A stretch of 64,000 nt of DNA, taken from Neorhizobium populisoli (GTDB lineage Bacteria > Pseudomonadota > Alphaproteobacteria > Rhizobiales > Rhizobiaceae). The position numbers and the translations under genes are program-made. How positions within the stretch are numbered: position 1 is the first letter of the stretch; each line of letters starts with the position of its first letter. The DNA lies in the NCBI RefSeq assembly GCF_019430945.1, contig NZ_JAHYCB010000001.1, forward strand, positions 434,001 through 498,000. The letters are read 5' to 3'. Under the pieces are notes generated by a model. The model was not told the origin of the DNA and did not search any database. It saw only the letters and a program-made list of their open reading frames with translations. Shown piece by piece: positions 48,196 to 64,000 of this stretch.

Positions 48196-49029
48196 TTACT
48201 TCTTCACGTGGCGCGAACGCATGATGAACTTGTCCGTGGACTTGTTCGAACGCGTACGCTTGCCCTTGGTCGGCTTGCCCCACGGGGTCACCGGATGGCG
48301 ACCACCGGAGGTGCGGCCTTCACCACCGCCGTGCGGATGGTCGACCGGGTTCATGACAACGCCGCGAACGTGCGGACGCTTGCCACGCCATACGGAACGA
48401 CCGGCCTTGCCGTCGTTGATGTTGCCGTGGTCCGGGTTGGAAACGGCGCCGATGGTTGCCAGGCAGGAGCCCGGAACGAGGCGCTGTTCGCCGGAGTTCA
48501 GGCGAAGGATCGCCATGCCCTGGTCGCGGCCGACGAGCTGAACGTAGGTGCCTGCCGAACGGGCGATCTGACCGCCCTTGCCCGGCTTCATCTCGACGTT
48601 ATGAACGATCGAGCCAACCGGAATGTACTGCAGCGGCATGGTGTTGCCCGGCTTCACGTCGACAGCCTTGTCGGAAGCGATGACCTTATCGCCGGCAGCG
48701 AGGCGCTGCGGAGCGAGGATGTAGGCCTGGTCGCCATCCGTGTAGGTGATGAGCGCGATGAACGCGGTGCGGTTCGGGTCGTATTCCAGACGCTCTACGG
48801 TGCCTTCGATGTCGAACTTGCGACGCTTGAAGTCAACGAGACGGTAGGAACGCTTGTGACCACCACCCTGGTAGCGCACGGTGATGCGACCGAGGTTGTT
48901 GCGGCCGCCCTTCTTGGACAGACCTTCGGTGAGCGTCTTGACCGGCTTGCCCTTCCAGAGGCCCGAGCGGTCGACGATGACCAGCTGACGCTGGCTCGGG
49001 GTCGTCGGATTGTAGCTTTTAAGTGCCAT
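48196..49029 (-). CDS. rplB: 50S ribosomal protein L2
   Basis: This 277-residue protein contains [37 protein letters not shown], and the conserved [20 protein letters not shown] near 225 with the functional histidine. It is essential for peptidyl-transfer activity. Confidence 0.98.
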   Translation of the reverse strand: MALKSYNPTTPSQRQLVIVDRSGLWKGKPVKTLTEGLSKKGGRNNLGRITVRYQGGGHKRSYRLVDFKRRKFDIEGTVERLEYDPNRTAFIALITYTDGDQAYILAPQRLAAGDKVIASDKAVDVKPGNTMPLQYIPVGSIVHNVEMKPGKGGQIARSAGTYVQLVGRDQGMAILRLNSGEQRLVPGSCLATIGAVSNPDHGNINDGKAGRSVWRGKRPHVRGVVMNPVDHPHGGGEGRTSGGRHPVTPWGKPTKGKRTRSNKSTDKFIMRSRHVKK

Positions 49030-49040
49030 TGTACTTTACC

Positions 49041-49334
49041 TCAGAGACCGGTGGAGACGTCGATCGTCTGACCTTCGGCCAGGGTGACGACAGCCTTCTT
49101 GACGTCCTTCTGCTTGCCGGTGAAGCCCTTGAAGCGCTTCACCTTGCCCTTGCGGACCAGCGTATTGACGGCAGTGACCTTCACACCGAAGAGTGCTTCT
49201 ACGGCAGCCTTGATTTCAGGCTTCGAAGCAGTCTTGGCAACGTTGAAGACAACCTGGTTCTGTTCGGATACCAGCGTCGACTTTTCGGTGATCGAGGGAG
49301 ATACGATCACATCATAGTGGCGAAGATCGGTCAC
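49041..49334 (-). CDS. rplW: 50S ribosomal protein L23
   Basis: This 97-residue protein shows [16 protein letters not shown] and [16 protein letters not shown]. It docks trigger factor at the tunnel exit. It overlaps the rplD stop by 4 bases. Confidence 0.97.
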   Translation of the reverse strand: MTDLRHYDVIVSPSITEKSTLVSEQNQVVFNVAKTASKPEIKAAVEALFGVKVTAVNTLVRKGKVKRFKGFTGKQKDVKKAVVTLAEGQTIDVSTGL

Positions 49335-49951
49335 TTGAAACGCTCCTCTAGAGCTTCAACTGCGGCCTTCGACAGCACGAGCTTGCCGCGACGCAGAATG
49401 TCGTAAACATTGATGCCCTGTACCGGCAGAACGTCCACGTTCGGGATGTTCTGAGCAGCAAGCTTGAAGTTATTGTCAAGCTCGGCGCCGCCGATGAAGA
49501 GCACGTTGGTGAGGCCGAGCGTCTCGAACGAACCGGCGAGCAGCTTGGTCTTTGCTTCAGCAGCAACCAGGTTGTCGACGATGATCAGGTCTTCAGCCTT
49601 CATCTTTGCAGACAGGGCGTGACGCAGGGCAAGAGCGCGAACCTTCTTGGGAAGGTCATGCTCGTGGCTACGGACAACTGGACCATGAGCCCGACCACCG
49701 CCGCGGAACTGCGGAGCGCGTGCCGAATGGTGACGAGCGCGGCCCGTACCCTTCTGCTTGTACATCTTGGCGCCGGTGCGCGACACTTCGGCGCGGGTCA
49801 GCGTCTTGTGCGAACCCTGCTGCTTCTTGGCGAGCTGGTAACGCACCATACGTGCGAGGATGTCCTCGCGAGGGTCGAGGCCGAAGATCGCATCTGACAG
49901 GGAGACCTTGCCGGCGTCTTTTCCCTCAAGGGTCTTGACGTTAAATTCCAT
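49331..49951 (-). CDS. rplD: 50S ribosomal protein L4
   Basis: This 206-residue protein starts [18 protein letters not shown] and has the extended loop [21 protein letters not shown] that lines the tunnel. In E. coli L4 represses the S10 operon by attenuation of its leader. The start is placed at 49951. Confidence 0.97.
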   Translation of the reverse strand: MEFNVKTLEGKDAGKVSLSDAIFGLDPREDILARMVRYQLAKKQQGSHKTLTRAEVSRTGAKMYKQKGTGRARHHSARAPQFRGGGRAHGPVVRSHEHDLPKKVRALALRHALSAKMKAEDLIIVDNLVAAEAKTKLLAGSFETLGLTNVLFIGGAELDNNFKLAAQNIPNVDVLPVQGINVYDILRRGKLVLSKAAVEALEERFK

Positions 49952-49964
49952 GTTCCTGGCTCCC

Positions 49965-50606
49965 TTACTTCGCGGCCGACTTGACGGCATCGCGAACTTC
50001 GATCCAGGCGCCCTTGGAGCCGGGGACGGCACCCTTGACGAGGATCAGGCCGCGGCCTTCATCGGTGGAGACAACTTCGAGGTTCTGCGTGGTGATACGC
50101 GTCTGGCCCATATGACCAGCCATGCGCTTGCCCTTCCAGACTTTGCCCGGATCCTGGTTGTTACCAGTCGAACCATGCGAACGGTGCGAAACGGACACAC
50201 CGTGCGTGGCACGCAGACCACCGAAGTTATGGCGCTTCATGGCGCCGGCGAAACCCTTACCGATCGAGGTACCGGTTACGTCAACCAGCTGGCCAGCGGA
50301 GAAATGGTCCGCCTTCAGCTCGGTGCCGACTTCGATCAAATTGTCTTCGGAAACACGAAACTCGATGAGCTTCGCCTTCGGCTCGACATTGGCGACAGCA
50401 AAACTGCCGCGCTCAGCCTTGGAGGTGTTCTTCACCTTGGCCGCGCCTGCACCCAGCTGAAGAGCGGTATAACCGTTCTTCTCGACAGTGCGCTGTGCGA
50501 CGACCTGGCAGTTCTCCAGCCGCAATACGGTTACCGGGATATGCTCGCCAGCGTCATTGTAGACGCGGGTCATACCCACCTTCTGTGCAATTACACCTGA
50601 ACGCAT
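49965..50606 (-). CDS. rplC: 50S ribosomal protein L3
   Basis: This 213-residue protein begins [18 protein letters not shown] and contains the conserved KGKGF-like [17 protein letters not shown] and [23 protein letters not shown] pieces. It reaches towards the peptidyl-transferase centre. The start is placed at 50606. Confidence 0.97.
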   Translation of the reverse strand: MRSGVIAQKVGMTRVYNDAGEHIPVTVLRLENCQVVAQRTVEKNGYTALQLGAGAAKVKNTSKAERGSFAVANVEPKAKLIEFRVSEDNLIEVGTELKADHFSAGQLVDVTGTSIGKGFAGAMKRHNFGGLRATHGVSVSHRSHGSTGNNQDPGKVWKGKRMAGHMGQTRITTQNLEVVSTDEGRGLILVKGAVPGSKGAWIEVRDAVKSAAK

Positions 50607-50643
50607 CGGTTCAATCCTTCTCACTCAGCTCGAGACCTCGGTC

Positions 50644-50952
50644 TCAGAGCTTGATCTCAACATCGACGCCTGCGGCGAGATCGAGCTTCATCAGCGCGTC
50701 TACCGTCTGGGGCGTCGGGTCAACGATGTCGAGAAGGCGCTTATGGGTGCGCATCTCGAACTGCTCGCGGCTCTTCTTGTCGATGTGGGGGGACCGGTTA
50801 ACCGTAAACTTCTCGATGCGGGTCGGAAGCGGAACGGGGCCCCGGACACTAGCTCCGGTGCGCTTCGCCGTCGACACGATCTCGCGCGTAGAAGCGTCGA
50901 GAATCCGGTGATCGAATGCCTTAAGGCGAATGCGGATATTTTGGCCGTTCAT
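50644..50952 (-). CDS. rpsJ: 30S ribosomal protein S10 (NusE)
   Basis: This 102-residue protein has [20 protein letters not shown] and [20 protein letters not shown]. It also acts in transcription antitermination as NusE. It opens the S10 operon and is preceded by a 325-base spacer after tuf. Confidence 0.98.
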   Translation of the reverse strand: MNGQNIRIRLKAFDHRILDASTREIVSTAKRTGASVRGPVPLPTRIEKFTVNRSPHIDKKSREQFEMRTHKRLLDIVDPTPQTVDALMKLDLAAGVDVEIKL

Positions 50953-51122
50953 TCGACGTTATCCTTGTTATCTGTACCTCCGTGCCTAACGACAGGACAC
51001 GGGTTGTTCGTTTTCCTAAGGCGGGACCACCGGTTTCAAAGATCGAAGAGGACGCGAGCTGCATCCCATTCCAGTCTTCGGGCCATTCGGCCCACCTTAT
51101 GTCTATTGATTGCCGCCCCACC

Positions 51123-51139
51123 CATTGATTCAATCAATG
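51123..51139. promoter_or_regulatory. Perfect dyad upstream of rpsJ
   Basis: CATTGATT, a single central base and AATCAATG form an 8-bp perfect palindrome, 170 bases before rpsJ. It could be a protein-binding site or the -35 region of the S10 promoter (TTGATT). Confidence 0.45.
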
Positions 51140-51194
51140 AACCGAAGCAGGGGCAAATTGCGCTCGCGCGCCATTTGCTACATTTTTATGTCAT

Positions 51195-51221
51195 AAGCAA
51201 GCGGCTTTGGGCCGCTTGCTT
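51195..51221 (-). terminator. 11-bp hairpin downstream of tuf
   Basis: A perfect 11-bp stem (AAGCAAGCGGC / GCCGCTTGCTT) with a 5-base loop, but without a clear U tract on the minus strand. Confidence 0.5.
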
Positions 51222-51239
51222 AAAAGAAATCCATGCAAC

Positions 51240-51262
51240 CGACGCAGATCTGGTCTGCGTCG
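51240..51262 (-). terminator. 9-bp hairpin directly after tuf
   Basis: A perfect 9-bp stem (CGACGCAGA / TCTGCGTCG) with a 5-base loop lies 16 bases after the tuf stop, followed by a T-rich stretch about 10 bases further. Confidence 0.5.
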
Positions 51263-51277
51263 ATTTATTTGGATCAA

Positions 51278-52453
<1,176 letters not shown>

Positions 52454-52519
52454 TTCCGGCTCTCCGTTCTTTTCCCCGTCAGGGGTTATCTCTCAAATTG
52501 TTGGGCGGGGTTACCCCGG

Positions 52520-54619
52520 TCACTTCTGACCGGAGTACTTAGCCTGGATTTCGGTTGCGACGTTGTTCGGAACCGGTGCGTAGTGGTCGAAAGTCATCGA
52601 ATACTGCGCGCGGCCCTGGGACATGGAGCGCAGGTTGTCGACGTACTTGAACATGTTCGCCAGCGGCACGTGAGCGTTGATCACGATCGCTATGCCGCGC
52701 TGTTCCTGGCCCTGGATCTGGCCACGACGGGAGTTCAGGTCGCCGATAACGTCGCCGACATAATCTTCCGGCGTCACGACTTCGACCTTCATCATCGGCT
52801 CGAGCAGCTGAGCGCCGGCCTTCTTGGCTGCTTCACGGAAGCAGGCACGCGATGCGATTTCGAAGGCGAGAACCGACGAGTCGACGTCGTGGAAGGCGCC
52901 GTCGATGAGGGTCGCCTTGACGCCCAGCATCGGGAAGCCAGCGAGCGGACCCGAAGACAGAACGCTTTCGATACCCTTCTGAACGCCCGGGATGTATTCC
53001 TTCGGAACAGAACCACCGACGATCTTGGACTCGAACTTGAACTCTTCGCCTTCCGGGTTCGGTTCGAAGACGATCTTGACGCGCGCGAACTGACCGGTAC
53101 CACCGGACTGCTTCTTGTGCGTGTAGTCTTCTTCGTGCTGGCGCGTGATGGTTTCGCGGTAAGCAACCTGCGGAGCACCGACGTTGGCTTCAACCTTGAA
53201 CTCGCGACGCATACGGTCGACGAGAATGTCGAGGTGAAGTTCGCCCATGCCTGCAATGATCGTCTGGCCGGATTCCTGGTCGGTCTTGACGCGGAACGAC
53301 GGGTCTTCAGCTGCCAGGCGGTTGAGCGCGAGGCCCATCTTTTCCTGGTCGCCCTTGGACTTCGGCTCGATCGCGATCTGGATGACCGGCTCGGGGAATT
53401 CCATGCGCTCAAGAATAACCGGCTTCAGCGGATCGCAGAGCGTATCGCCAGTGGTGGTTTCCTTGAGGCCGGCGAGAGCAACGATGTCGCCTGCAAAGGC
53501 TTCTTCGATGTCTTCACGGGAATTCGAGTGCATCTGCAACATACGGCCGACACGCTCGCGCTTGTCCTTGACCGTGTTGATGACAGATACGCCCTTTTCG
53601 AGCTTGCCCGAGTAGATGCGGGCGAACGTCAGCGAACCGACGAAGGGGTCGTTCATGATCTTGAACGCCAGCATCGCAAGCGGCTCGCTATCGTCAGCGT
53701 GACGCTCGATCTCAGCTTCGGTCTTGAAGTCGATGCCCTTGATCGCCGGAATATCGAGCGGCGACGGCAGGTATTCGACAACGGCGTCGAGAAGCGGCTG
53801 AACGCCCTTGTTCTTGAAGGCAGTGCCGCAGAACATCGGGTGGAACTTGACGTCGATCGTGCCGCGGCGAACCAGGGCGCGGATCTTCTCGTTGTCCGGC
53901 ATGATGCCGTTCAGGTAGTCTTCCAGAGCCTGCTCGTCGACTTCGACGACCGTCTCGATGAGCTTCTCGCGGTATTCTTCGGCACGATCCTTGAGATCTT
54001 CCGGAATTTCCACGACGTCCCACTGCGCGCCAAGCGATTCATCGCGCCAGACGAGAGCGTTCATCTCGATCAGGTCGACAACGCCCTTGAACTCGGTTTC
54101 TGCACCGATCGGCAGCTGCATGACGACAGCCGTTGCGCCGAGGCGGGTCTTGATCATCTCGACCGAGCGATAGAAGTCCGCACCGGTCTTGTCCATCTTG
54201 TTGCAGAAGATCATGCGCGGAACGTTGTACTTCTCGGCCTGACGCCAGACGGTTTCCGTCTGCGGCTCTACGCCTGCGTTGGCGTCGAGAAGAGCGATCG
54301 CACCGTCGAGAACGCGCAGCGAACGTTCGACTTCGATGGTGAAGTCGACGTGGCCGGGGGTGTCGATGATGTTGAAGCGGCGCATCTTGCCGTCACGGCC
54401 CTTCCAGAAGGTCGTGGTCGCAGCAGACGTGATCGTGATGCCACGCTCCTGCTCCTGCTCCATCCAGTCCATCGTGGCTGCGCCGTCGTGAACTTCGCCG
54501 ATCTTGTGCGACTTACCGGTGTAATAAAGGATACGCTCGGTGGTCGTGGTCTTGCCGGCGTCGATATGCGCCATGATACCGAAATTTCGGTAGTCTTCGA
54601 TTTTATACTCGCGAGCCAT
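52520..54619 (-). CDS. fusA: Elongation factor G
   Basis: This 699-residue translocase has G1 [16 protein letters not shown]2 RGITI, G3 DTPGHVDF and G4 NKMDKTGAD, followed by the five-domain EF-G body. The C-terminal domain V ends [16 protein letters not shown]. It starts 33 bases after rpsG. Confidence 0.98.
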   Translation of the reverse strand: MAREYKIEDYRNFGIMAHIDAGKTTTTERILYYTGKSHKIGEVHDGAATMDWMEQEQERGITITSAATTTFWKGRDGKMRRFNIIDTPGHVDFTIEVERSLRVLDGAIALLDANAGVEPQTETVWRQAEKYNVPRMIFCNKMDKTGADFYRSVEMIKTRLGATAVVMQLPIGAETEFKGVVDLIEMNALVWRDESLGAQWDVVEIPEDLKDRAEEYREKLIETVVEVDEQALEDYLNGIMPDNEKIRALVRRGTIDVKFHPMFCGTAFKNKGVQPLLDAVVEYLPSPLDIPAIKGIDFKTEAEIERHADDSEPLAMLAFKIMNDPFVGSLTFARIYSGKLEKGVSVINTVKDKRERVGRMLQMHSNSREDIEEAFAGDIVALAGLKETTTGDTLCDPLKPVILERMEFPEPVIQIAIEPKSKGDQEKMGLALNRLAAEDPSFRVKTDQESGQTIIAGMGELHLDILVDRMRREFKVEANVGAPQVAYRETITRQHEEDYTHKKQSGGTGQFARVKIVFEPNPEGEEFKFESKIVGGSVPKEYIPGVQKGIESVLSSGPLAGFPMLGVKATLIDGAFHDVDSSVLAFEIASRACFREAAKKAGAQLLEPMMKVEVVTPEDYVGDVIGDLNSRRGQIQGQEQRGIAIVINAHVPLANMFKYVDNLRSMSQGRAQYSMTFDHYAPVPNNVATEIQAKYSGQK

Positions 54620-54652
54620 AGGACTGCCTTTCGAAATTCGATCGGATGAGGA

Positions 54653-55135
<483 letters not shown>

Positions 55136-55207
55136 TCAATTGTTACGGGGCGCTTTATCACGCGGAGAACCTCGCGCAGCGCCAAAAAATCTGGAAAGCC
55201 CGAAGGA

Positions 55208-55579
55208 TTACTTCGGACGCTTCGCACCGTACTTCGAACGGCGCTGCTTACGGTTCTTGACACCCTGGGTATCGAGAACGCCGCGGATGATGTGGTAACG
55301 AACGCCCGGCAAGTCCTTGACGCGGCCGCCACGGATCATGACGACAGAGTGTTCCTGCAGGTTGTGACCTTCACCCGGAATGTAGCCGATGACTTCGAAG
55401 CCATTGGTCAGACGGATCTTGGCAACCTTACGGAGAGCCGAGTTCGGCTTCTTCGGGGTCGTCGTGTAGACGCGGGTGCAAACGCCGCGCTTCTGCGGGT
55501 TTTCCTGCAGTGCAGGAACCTTGTTACGCTTTACGTTTGCCTGACGGGGCTTACGGATCAGCTGGTTTACGGTAGGCAT
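55208..55579 (-). CDS. rpsL: 30S ribosomal protein S12
   Basis: This 123-residue decoding-centre protein shows [13 protein letters not shown], then [15 protein letters not shown], where the lysine is the wild-type streptomycin-sensitive residue, then [28 protein letters not shown]. It is the first gene of the str operon, with a leader of about 250 bases. Confidence 0.98.
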   Translation of the reverse strand: MPTVNQLIRKPRQANVKRNKVPALQENPQKRGVCTRVYTTTPKKPNSALRKVAKIRLTNGFEVIGYIPGEGHNLQEHSVVMIRGGRVKDLPGVRYHIIRGVLDTQGVKNRKQRRSKYGAKRPK

Positions 55580-56063
55580 ATACCCATCCCTTACGTGTTT
55601 TCAGTACCCTCTCGGGCCGATATGGTGCCGTTTCCGGCGGCGGCACACACATTTCCTCATGCGCTAAACGTGGCCCGATCCGTATCCGGATGAACCACAG
55701 AAGGCAGAGGACGCATTCCTCATGCGTCATGCGTGCAGCATTCGTGTCTTAAACGTGCGTATGGAGGCTTGTTTGAGGCGTATTCCGGAACGAGTCATCC
55801 CGGACGGACAAGCCTCACATCGCATCCGATGCGGGGCGTGTACTGTTTTCCCCCCTGCCCGTCAAGTGCTACCGGGAAATTAATGCCCGAAACCCTTGGT
55901 TTGCCGCCCTTTCGGGAACCTTGGCAGACAAGGTTTCGTGACATTTTGCGCGTCCGCGCCAATAGTGTTTGGGAATCGCATCAGACCACACTAAAGAAGG
56001 CTGGAACAATCCTTTCGGTCAGCCCTTTGGGCTAATGACCGGGAATCGCCTTCGGAGCAGACC
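55580..56063. other. Divergent control region between rpsL and the 97-residue gene
   Basis: These 484 bases hold the str-operon promoter candidate and a weak 5-bp hairpin (GGTCA / TGACC) near 56,020. No gene is recognised. Confidence 0.55.
55837..55865 (-). promoter_or_regulatory. Candidate promoter of the str operon
   Basis: On the minus strand TTGACG (55860-55865) is separated by exactly 17 bases from TACACG (55837-55842). It lies about 260 bases upstream of rpsL, giving a long leader. Confidence 0.55.
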
Positions 56064-56357
56064 ATGATCGCCAACCCCGACAACGACAACAACCTCGACG
56101 GCCCGATGGTCTTTATCATCATCGGCAAGGGATATGAAGTGAAGGGCGGCGAAGGCATCGACCTTCACATCATGCTGCGCGCCCCCGACGACGATTCTGC
56201 CGTGCGCGAGGCGTTGAATGCCCTCACCGAGGAAGGTTTCATCGAGGCCGACCTCGACCAGATCGGCGTGTTGACCGACGAGCCGAACGAAGAGCCGCAC
56301 GCATCGGCCTATCAGGGCGCGCTCGAAGGCGAAGTCGCCATCATCCGTTTCGAATAA
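56064..56357 (+). CDS. Small acidic hypothetical protein
   Basis: This 97-residue acidic cytosolic protein has MVFIIIGKGYEVKGGEGIDLHIMLRAPDDD followed by a helix EALNALTEEGFIEADLDQIG. This looks like a small alpha/beta fold. No family was recognised. GGAGCAGACC precedes the ATG. It is convergent with the LuxR-type gene, four bases apart. Confidence 0.75.
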   Translation: MIANPDNDNNLDGPMVFIIIGKGYEVKGGEGIDLHIMLRAPDDDSAVREALNALTEEGFIEADLDQIGVLTDEPNEEPHASAYQGALEGEVAIIRFE

Positions 56358-56361
56358 CCGC

Positions 56362-57450
56362 TCAATTGCCTTGCGGCGAATACCGCGTGACAACGGACAG
56401 CCGGCGGATCAGGTCGGCATGTCCGGCGCTTGCCGTCTTTGCATAGATGGACTTCGCGACGCTGCGAACCGTCTCATGCGACAGGTTCAGGTTTTCGGCC
56501 ACGACCGGCAGAGCATGGCCGGACAGCATTTCGGATGCCACCCTCGCCTCGCCTCTCGTCAGATCATAAAGCCCGCGCAGGATCGGGAAAACGCCGTCCG
56601 GCGTTTCCGTCGGTTTCGAGACAACGACGATTGCCGCAGCCGAAGGCGCAAGATCGCGGGCATCCTTCTGCAGCGGCACGATATGCAGGACACATGCGTC
56701 CCTATCATCGCCGCCAGGCAAGGGGATGGATTGCACGGCGTCACCACTGAACAATTTCAAGCCCTCGACAAGCTGCGAATGCGCCTTGGGATCCTTGAGG
56801 GCAAGCATGTCGCGGCTGAGAAACGTGATCTGGTTCAACTCTTCGAAATCACCGTTGGCGGCAATGACGCGGCGGTCGGCTGCGACAACTGCCGCAGGCG
56901 CACCGATGGCGGACAGGCCGATCAGCATTTTCTGAGCGCTTTGCCGTTCCATCTCGGCTGACAAAAGCATGCCGCGAGCCAGATGCGGCCGCAGGCGGTT
57001 GAGCATGTCGATCGATTGGGGACCGATCCGTCCTTGCTCGAGCCTGCGCTCGAAGATCACCACCATCTGGCGCGCACCGGGCGTGGGGATCACCGTCGCG
57101 GTGCCGTAGCCGAAACCGCGCGGAACAAGAAAGTCACGATAGATGGGCAATTCCTGCCATTCGTTTTCGGAAAACAGGTCGAAATCCTGAACGAAGGAAT
57201 ATTGGCCTTTTTTCACGGCCCTCTCCAGTCGCTCGTTCCTTTCGGCCCAGCCACCGGCGACGAAATCATCGAATAATATGCCGGCGTTCGGGGTGAGCAT
57301 CCAGGTGCCGAGCGCGCCGCTGCTTGCCGTGGTTGCTCCGATGAAGAAATCGCCCGTTTTGCAGATAGCGGAAATAACGGCAGGCCAGCGTTCCGGAAAG
57401 ACCGAGGCCTCGTAAATAGTGGCTATGATATCGTCGAGTTCAGTCGCCAC
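56362..57450 (-). CDS. LuxR-family transcriptional regulator
   Basis: This 362-residue protein has a C-terminal LuxR helix-turn-helix near residues 295-360: LTRGEARVASEMLSGHALPV followed by LNLSHETVRSVAKSIYAKT. The N-terminal 290 residues form an unassigned sensory region with PAS-like stretches. There is no autoinducer-binding signature and no receiver domain. The start is a GTG at 57450 after GGAGG; ATG 57468 is an alternative that would place the GGAGG inside the gene. It may control the adjacent phosphatase, but that is only proximity. Confidence 0.85.
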   Translation of the reverse strand: MATELDDIIATIYEASVFPERWPAVISAICKTGDFFIGATTASSGALGTWMLTPNAGILFDDFVAGGWAERNERLERAVKKGQYSFVQDFDLFSENEWQELPIYRDFLVPRGFGYGTATVIPTPGARQMVVIFERRLEQGRIGPQSIDMLNRLRPHLARGMLLSAEMERQSAQKMLIGLSAIGAPAAVVAADRRVIAANGDFEELNQITFLSRDMLALKDPKAHSQLVEGLKLFSGDAVQSIPLPGGDDRDACVLHIVPLQKDARDLAPSAAAIVVVSKPTETPDGVFPILRGLYDLTRGEARVASEMLSGHALPVVAENLNLSHETVRSVAKSIYAKTASAGHADLIRRLSVVTRYSPQGN

Positions 57451-57738
57451 CGACGAGTTCCTCCGCATTTCCCAGGCGAATTTTTAAAAGCATTTCTTCT
57501 GGAACATCAACAATTTGAAGCTCTCTGCCGCAATATTGTTCCGCCGATCTGGCGTCATATCCTGGGCACGCCCCTCGGCAGGATTCGCAAGGTTGTCTTT
57601 CCGCCACCGAACCACTCTGGATAATGCATTGAAAACATGGATAAAAGTTAATCTTCCAAACCGGTTGACTGTCATGGAAGTAAAATAATCGCTCTCTAGT
57701 GCTCGCTGCGCAGTCACCGCTAGATCAAGGAATCCGAC

Positions 57739-58449
57739 ATGCGCACCGCTTCCAAGTTCATCTCGCTCGGCCTGGCTTTCGCCTTCGCCGTCGCATCGCC
57801 AGTTCTCGCCGAAGAAAAGGCCAAGCCTTTTACCGACGCGAAGGAAGTCAATCTTCTCAATCTGCTTCCGCCGCCGGCAGCCAATGATTCCGCCAAGACC
57901 AAGCAGGAAGTCGGCGAGCTCCTTTCCATCCAGGTTACCCGCACCAAGGCCATGGAAGACCGCGCCATTGCCGACGTCGAGGAAAACGTCTGGCGTTTCG
58001 CCGATGTCGTGAACAATCCGAAGTTCACCAAGGACAACCTGCCGAAGCTCGCCGCCTTCTTCGACCGCGTCGTCGAGACCGAAGCGGCCGTCGTCGATCC
58101 GGCCAAGGATGTCTGGAAGCGCCCCCGCCCTCACCTTCTTTATCCCGACCTCGTCAAGCCGGTCGTTCCGCTGTCGAAGTCCGGCTCCTATCCGTCGGGC
58201 CATACGACGGTCGGCACGCTGATGGGCGTCGTGCTCGCCAATATGCTGCCGGAGAAAAAGGATGCGATCATGGCTCGCGCCTGGGAATTCGGCTGGAACC
58301 GCGTCATCGGCGGCATTCACTATCCGTCCGATATCGAGGCCGGCCGCATCTCGGGCATCTCGATCGCCCAGACGATCATGCAGCATGACGACTACAAGGC
58401 TGAATTCGAGGCCGCCAAGGCAGAGCTGCGCACCGCGCTTGGAATGTAA
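57739..58449 (+). CDS. Periplasmic class A-type acid phosphatase, PAP2 superfamily
   Basis: This 236-residue secreted phosphatase has a signal peptide (ending SPVLA). The three PAP2 motifs are complete: KDVWKRPRP near 125, PSGHTT near 153, and NRVIGGIHYPSD near 192, which hold the catalytic histidines. Such enzymes hydrolyse a range of phosphomonoesters in the periplasm. It is divergent from the LuxR-type gene and ends at a hairpin terminator. Confidence 0.93.
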   Translation: MRTASKFISLGLAFAFAVASPVLAEEKAKPFTDAKEVNLLNLLPPPAANDSAKTKQEVGELLSIQVTRTKAMEDRAIADVEENVWRFADVVNNPKFTKDNLPKLAAFFDRVVETEAAVVDPAKDVWKRPRPHLLYPDLVKPVVPLSKSGSYPSGHTTVGTLMGVVLANMLPEKKDAIMARAWEFGWNRVIGGIHYPSDIEAGRISGISIAQTIMQHDDYKAEFEAAKAELRTALGM

Positions 58450-58470
58450 AGTCTTCAATCAGAGATGTGA

Positions 58471-58498
58471 AAAGCCGCCGGAGCAATCCGGCGGCTTT
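58471..58498 (+). terminator. Terminator after the acid phosphatase gene
   Basis: A perfect 12-bp stem (AAAGCCGCCGGA / TCCGGCGGCTTT) with a GCAA loop lies 21 bases after the stop. Confidence 0.8.
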
Positions 58499-58564
58499 CA
58501 TGTTTCTGAAACGGCGCCCATCGCTCCGCCGTCATCCTGGTTCTTCCACCTCAACTCCATATGC

Positions 58565-58597
58565 AAAAAGCCGCCCGGATTGCTCCGGGCGGCTTTC
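58565..58597 (-). terminator. Terminator of rpoC
   Basis: A 13-bp stem (AAAGCCGCCCGGA / TCCGGGCGGCTTT) with a GCAA loop on the minus strand, followed there by further T residues. It begins 27 bases after the rpoC stop. Confidence 0.85.
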
Positions 58598-58624
58598 TCA
58601 ATTCTATCGGAAAGTTCCGACCGA

Positions 58625-62830
<4,206 letters not shown>

Positions 62831-62982
62831 GCCTAGCTCCTTTAGGGGCTAAAAAAGCCCTCAGCTTGCTATCGATGCCGCCCGATTTCCCGGGACGGGC
62901 GGACCGAAGCTCAGATACGGTCTTAGCCGCGAAATGCGGCGAAAGTTTCCCGGCCCAGCCGGCGGGAACCGGCGGCGGGAGT

Positions 62983-63008
62983 GGCGCGCGCTTCTTGGAG
63001 CGCGCGCC
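62983..63008 (-). repeat. Hairpin in the rpoB-rpoC spacer
   Basis: A perfect 10-bp stem (GGCGCGCGCT / AGCGCGCGCC) with a 6-base loop follows the rpoB stop by 11 bases. There is no U tract, so full termination is not expected; it may be a processing or stability element. Confidence 0.6.
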
Positions 63009-63019
63009 CTACTCGTTCT

Positions 63020-64000
<981 letters not shown>

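Larger units (their letters stand above)
50953..51277. other. tuf-rpsJ spacer
   Basis: These 325 bases hold two hairpins next to the tuf stop (51240-51262 and 51195-51221), a perfect dyad at 51123-51139 and the leader of the S10 operon. No gene is seen. Confidence 0.6.

Overview
The window is about 60% G+C chromosomal DNA from an alphaproteobacterium, most likely a member of the Rhizobiaceae (Agrobacterium/Rhizobium/Neorhizobium type). Several things point there: the gene order of the ribosomal block, with the alpha operon lacking rpsD and the spc operon lacking rpmJ; a vitamin B12-dependent class II ribonucleotide reductase; a second, tail-less FtsZ; and a large palindromic intergenic repeat of the kind common in rhizobia. 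These assignments rest on reading motifs in the translated sequence; no database search was run.

Positions 1-35,200 hold a mixed set of housekeeping and accessory genes: a Trk potassium channel subunit (cut by the window start), a metallophosphatase beside tRNA-Leu(UAA), WrbA, a molybdopterin-binding CinA-like protein, a universal stress protein, Gpt, a type I-secreted serralysin-type protease with 270-bp tandem repeats, NrdJ with two candidate NrdR boxes, an AT-rich HNH-like gene that looks acquired, a DUF882/M15-like peptidase, an outer-membrane beta-barrel protein, an acyltransferase, FtsZ2, a PanE-like reductase, RarA following a DegP-like protease, a DUF433/DUF5615 toxin-antitoxin pair whose toxin is frameshifted, IlvD, and the MsrPQ periplasmic methionine sulfoxide repair pair. 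Two very small genes, of 53 and 25 codons, are supported by strong ribosome binding sites.

From 36,100 to 55,900 the minus strand carries the classical str-S10-spc-alpha superoperon: rpsL, rpsG, fusA, tuf, rpsJ, rplC, rplD, rplW, rplB, rpsS, rplV, rpsC, rplP, rpmC, rpsQ, rplN, rplX, rplE, rpsN, rpsH, rplF, rplR, rpsE, rpmD, rplO, secY, adk, rpsM, rpsK, rpoA, rplQ, ending at a strong bidirectional terminator. Most genes are nearly contiguous, but a few spacers of 200-330 bp interrupt the block. Several hold perfect hairpins, including a terminator-like hairpin exactly at the S10/spc boundary. These spacers are the most interesting unexplained structure in the window.

From 56,000 to 64,000 a small hypothetical gene, a LuxR-type regulator and a secreted PAP2 acid phosphatase separate rpsL from rpoC and rpoB (rpoB is cut by the window end). 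No intact prophage, transposase, CRISPR array or integrative element was seen. The window is mostly core genome, and I found no convincing complete novel multi-gene system in it.
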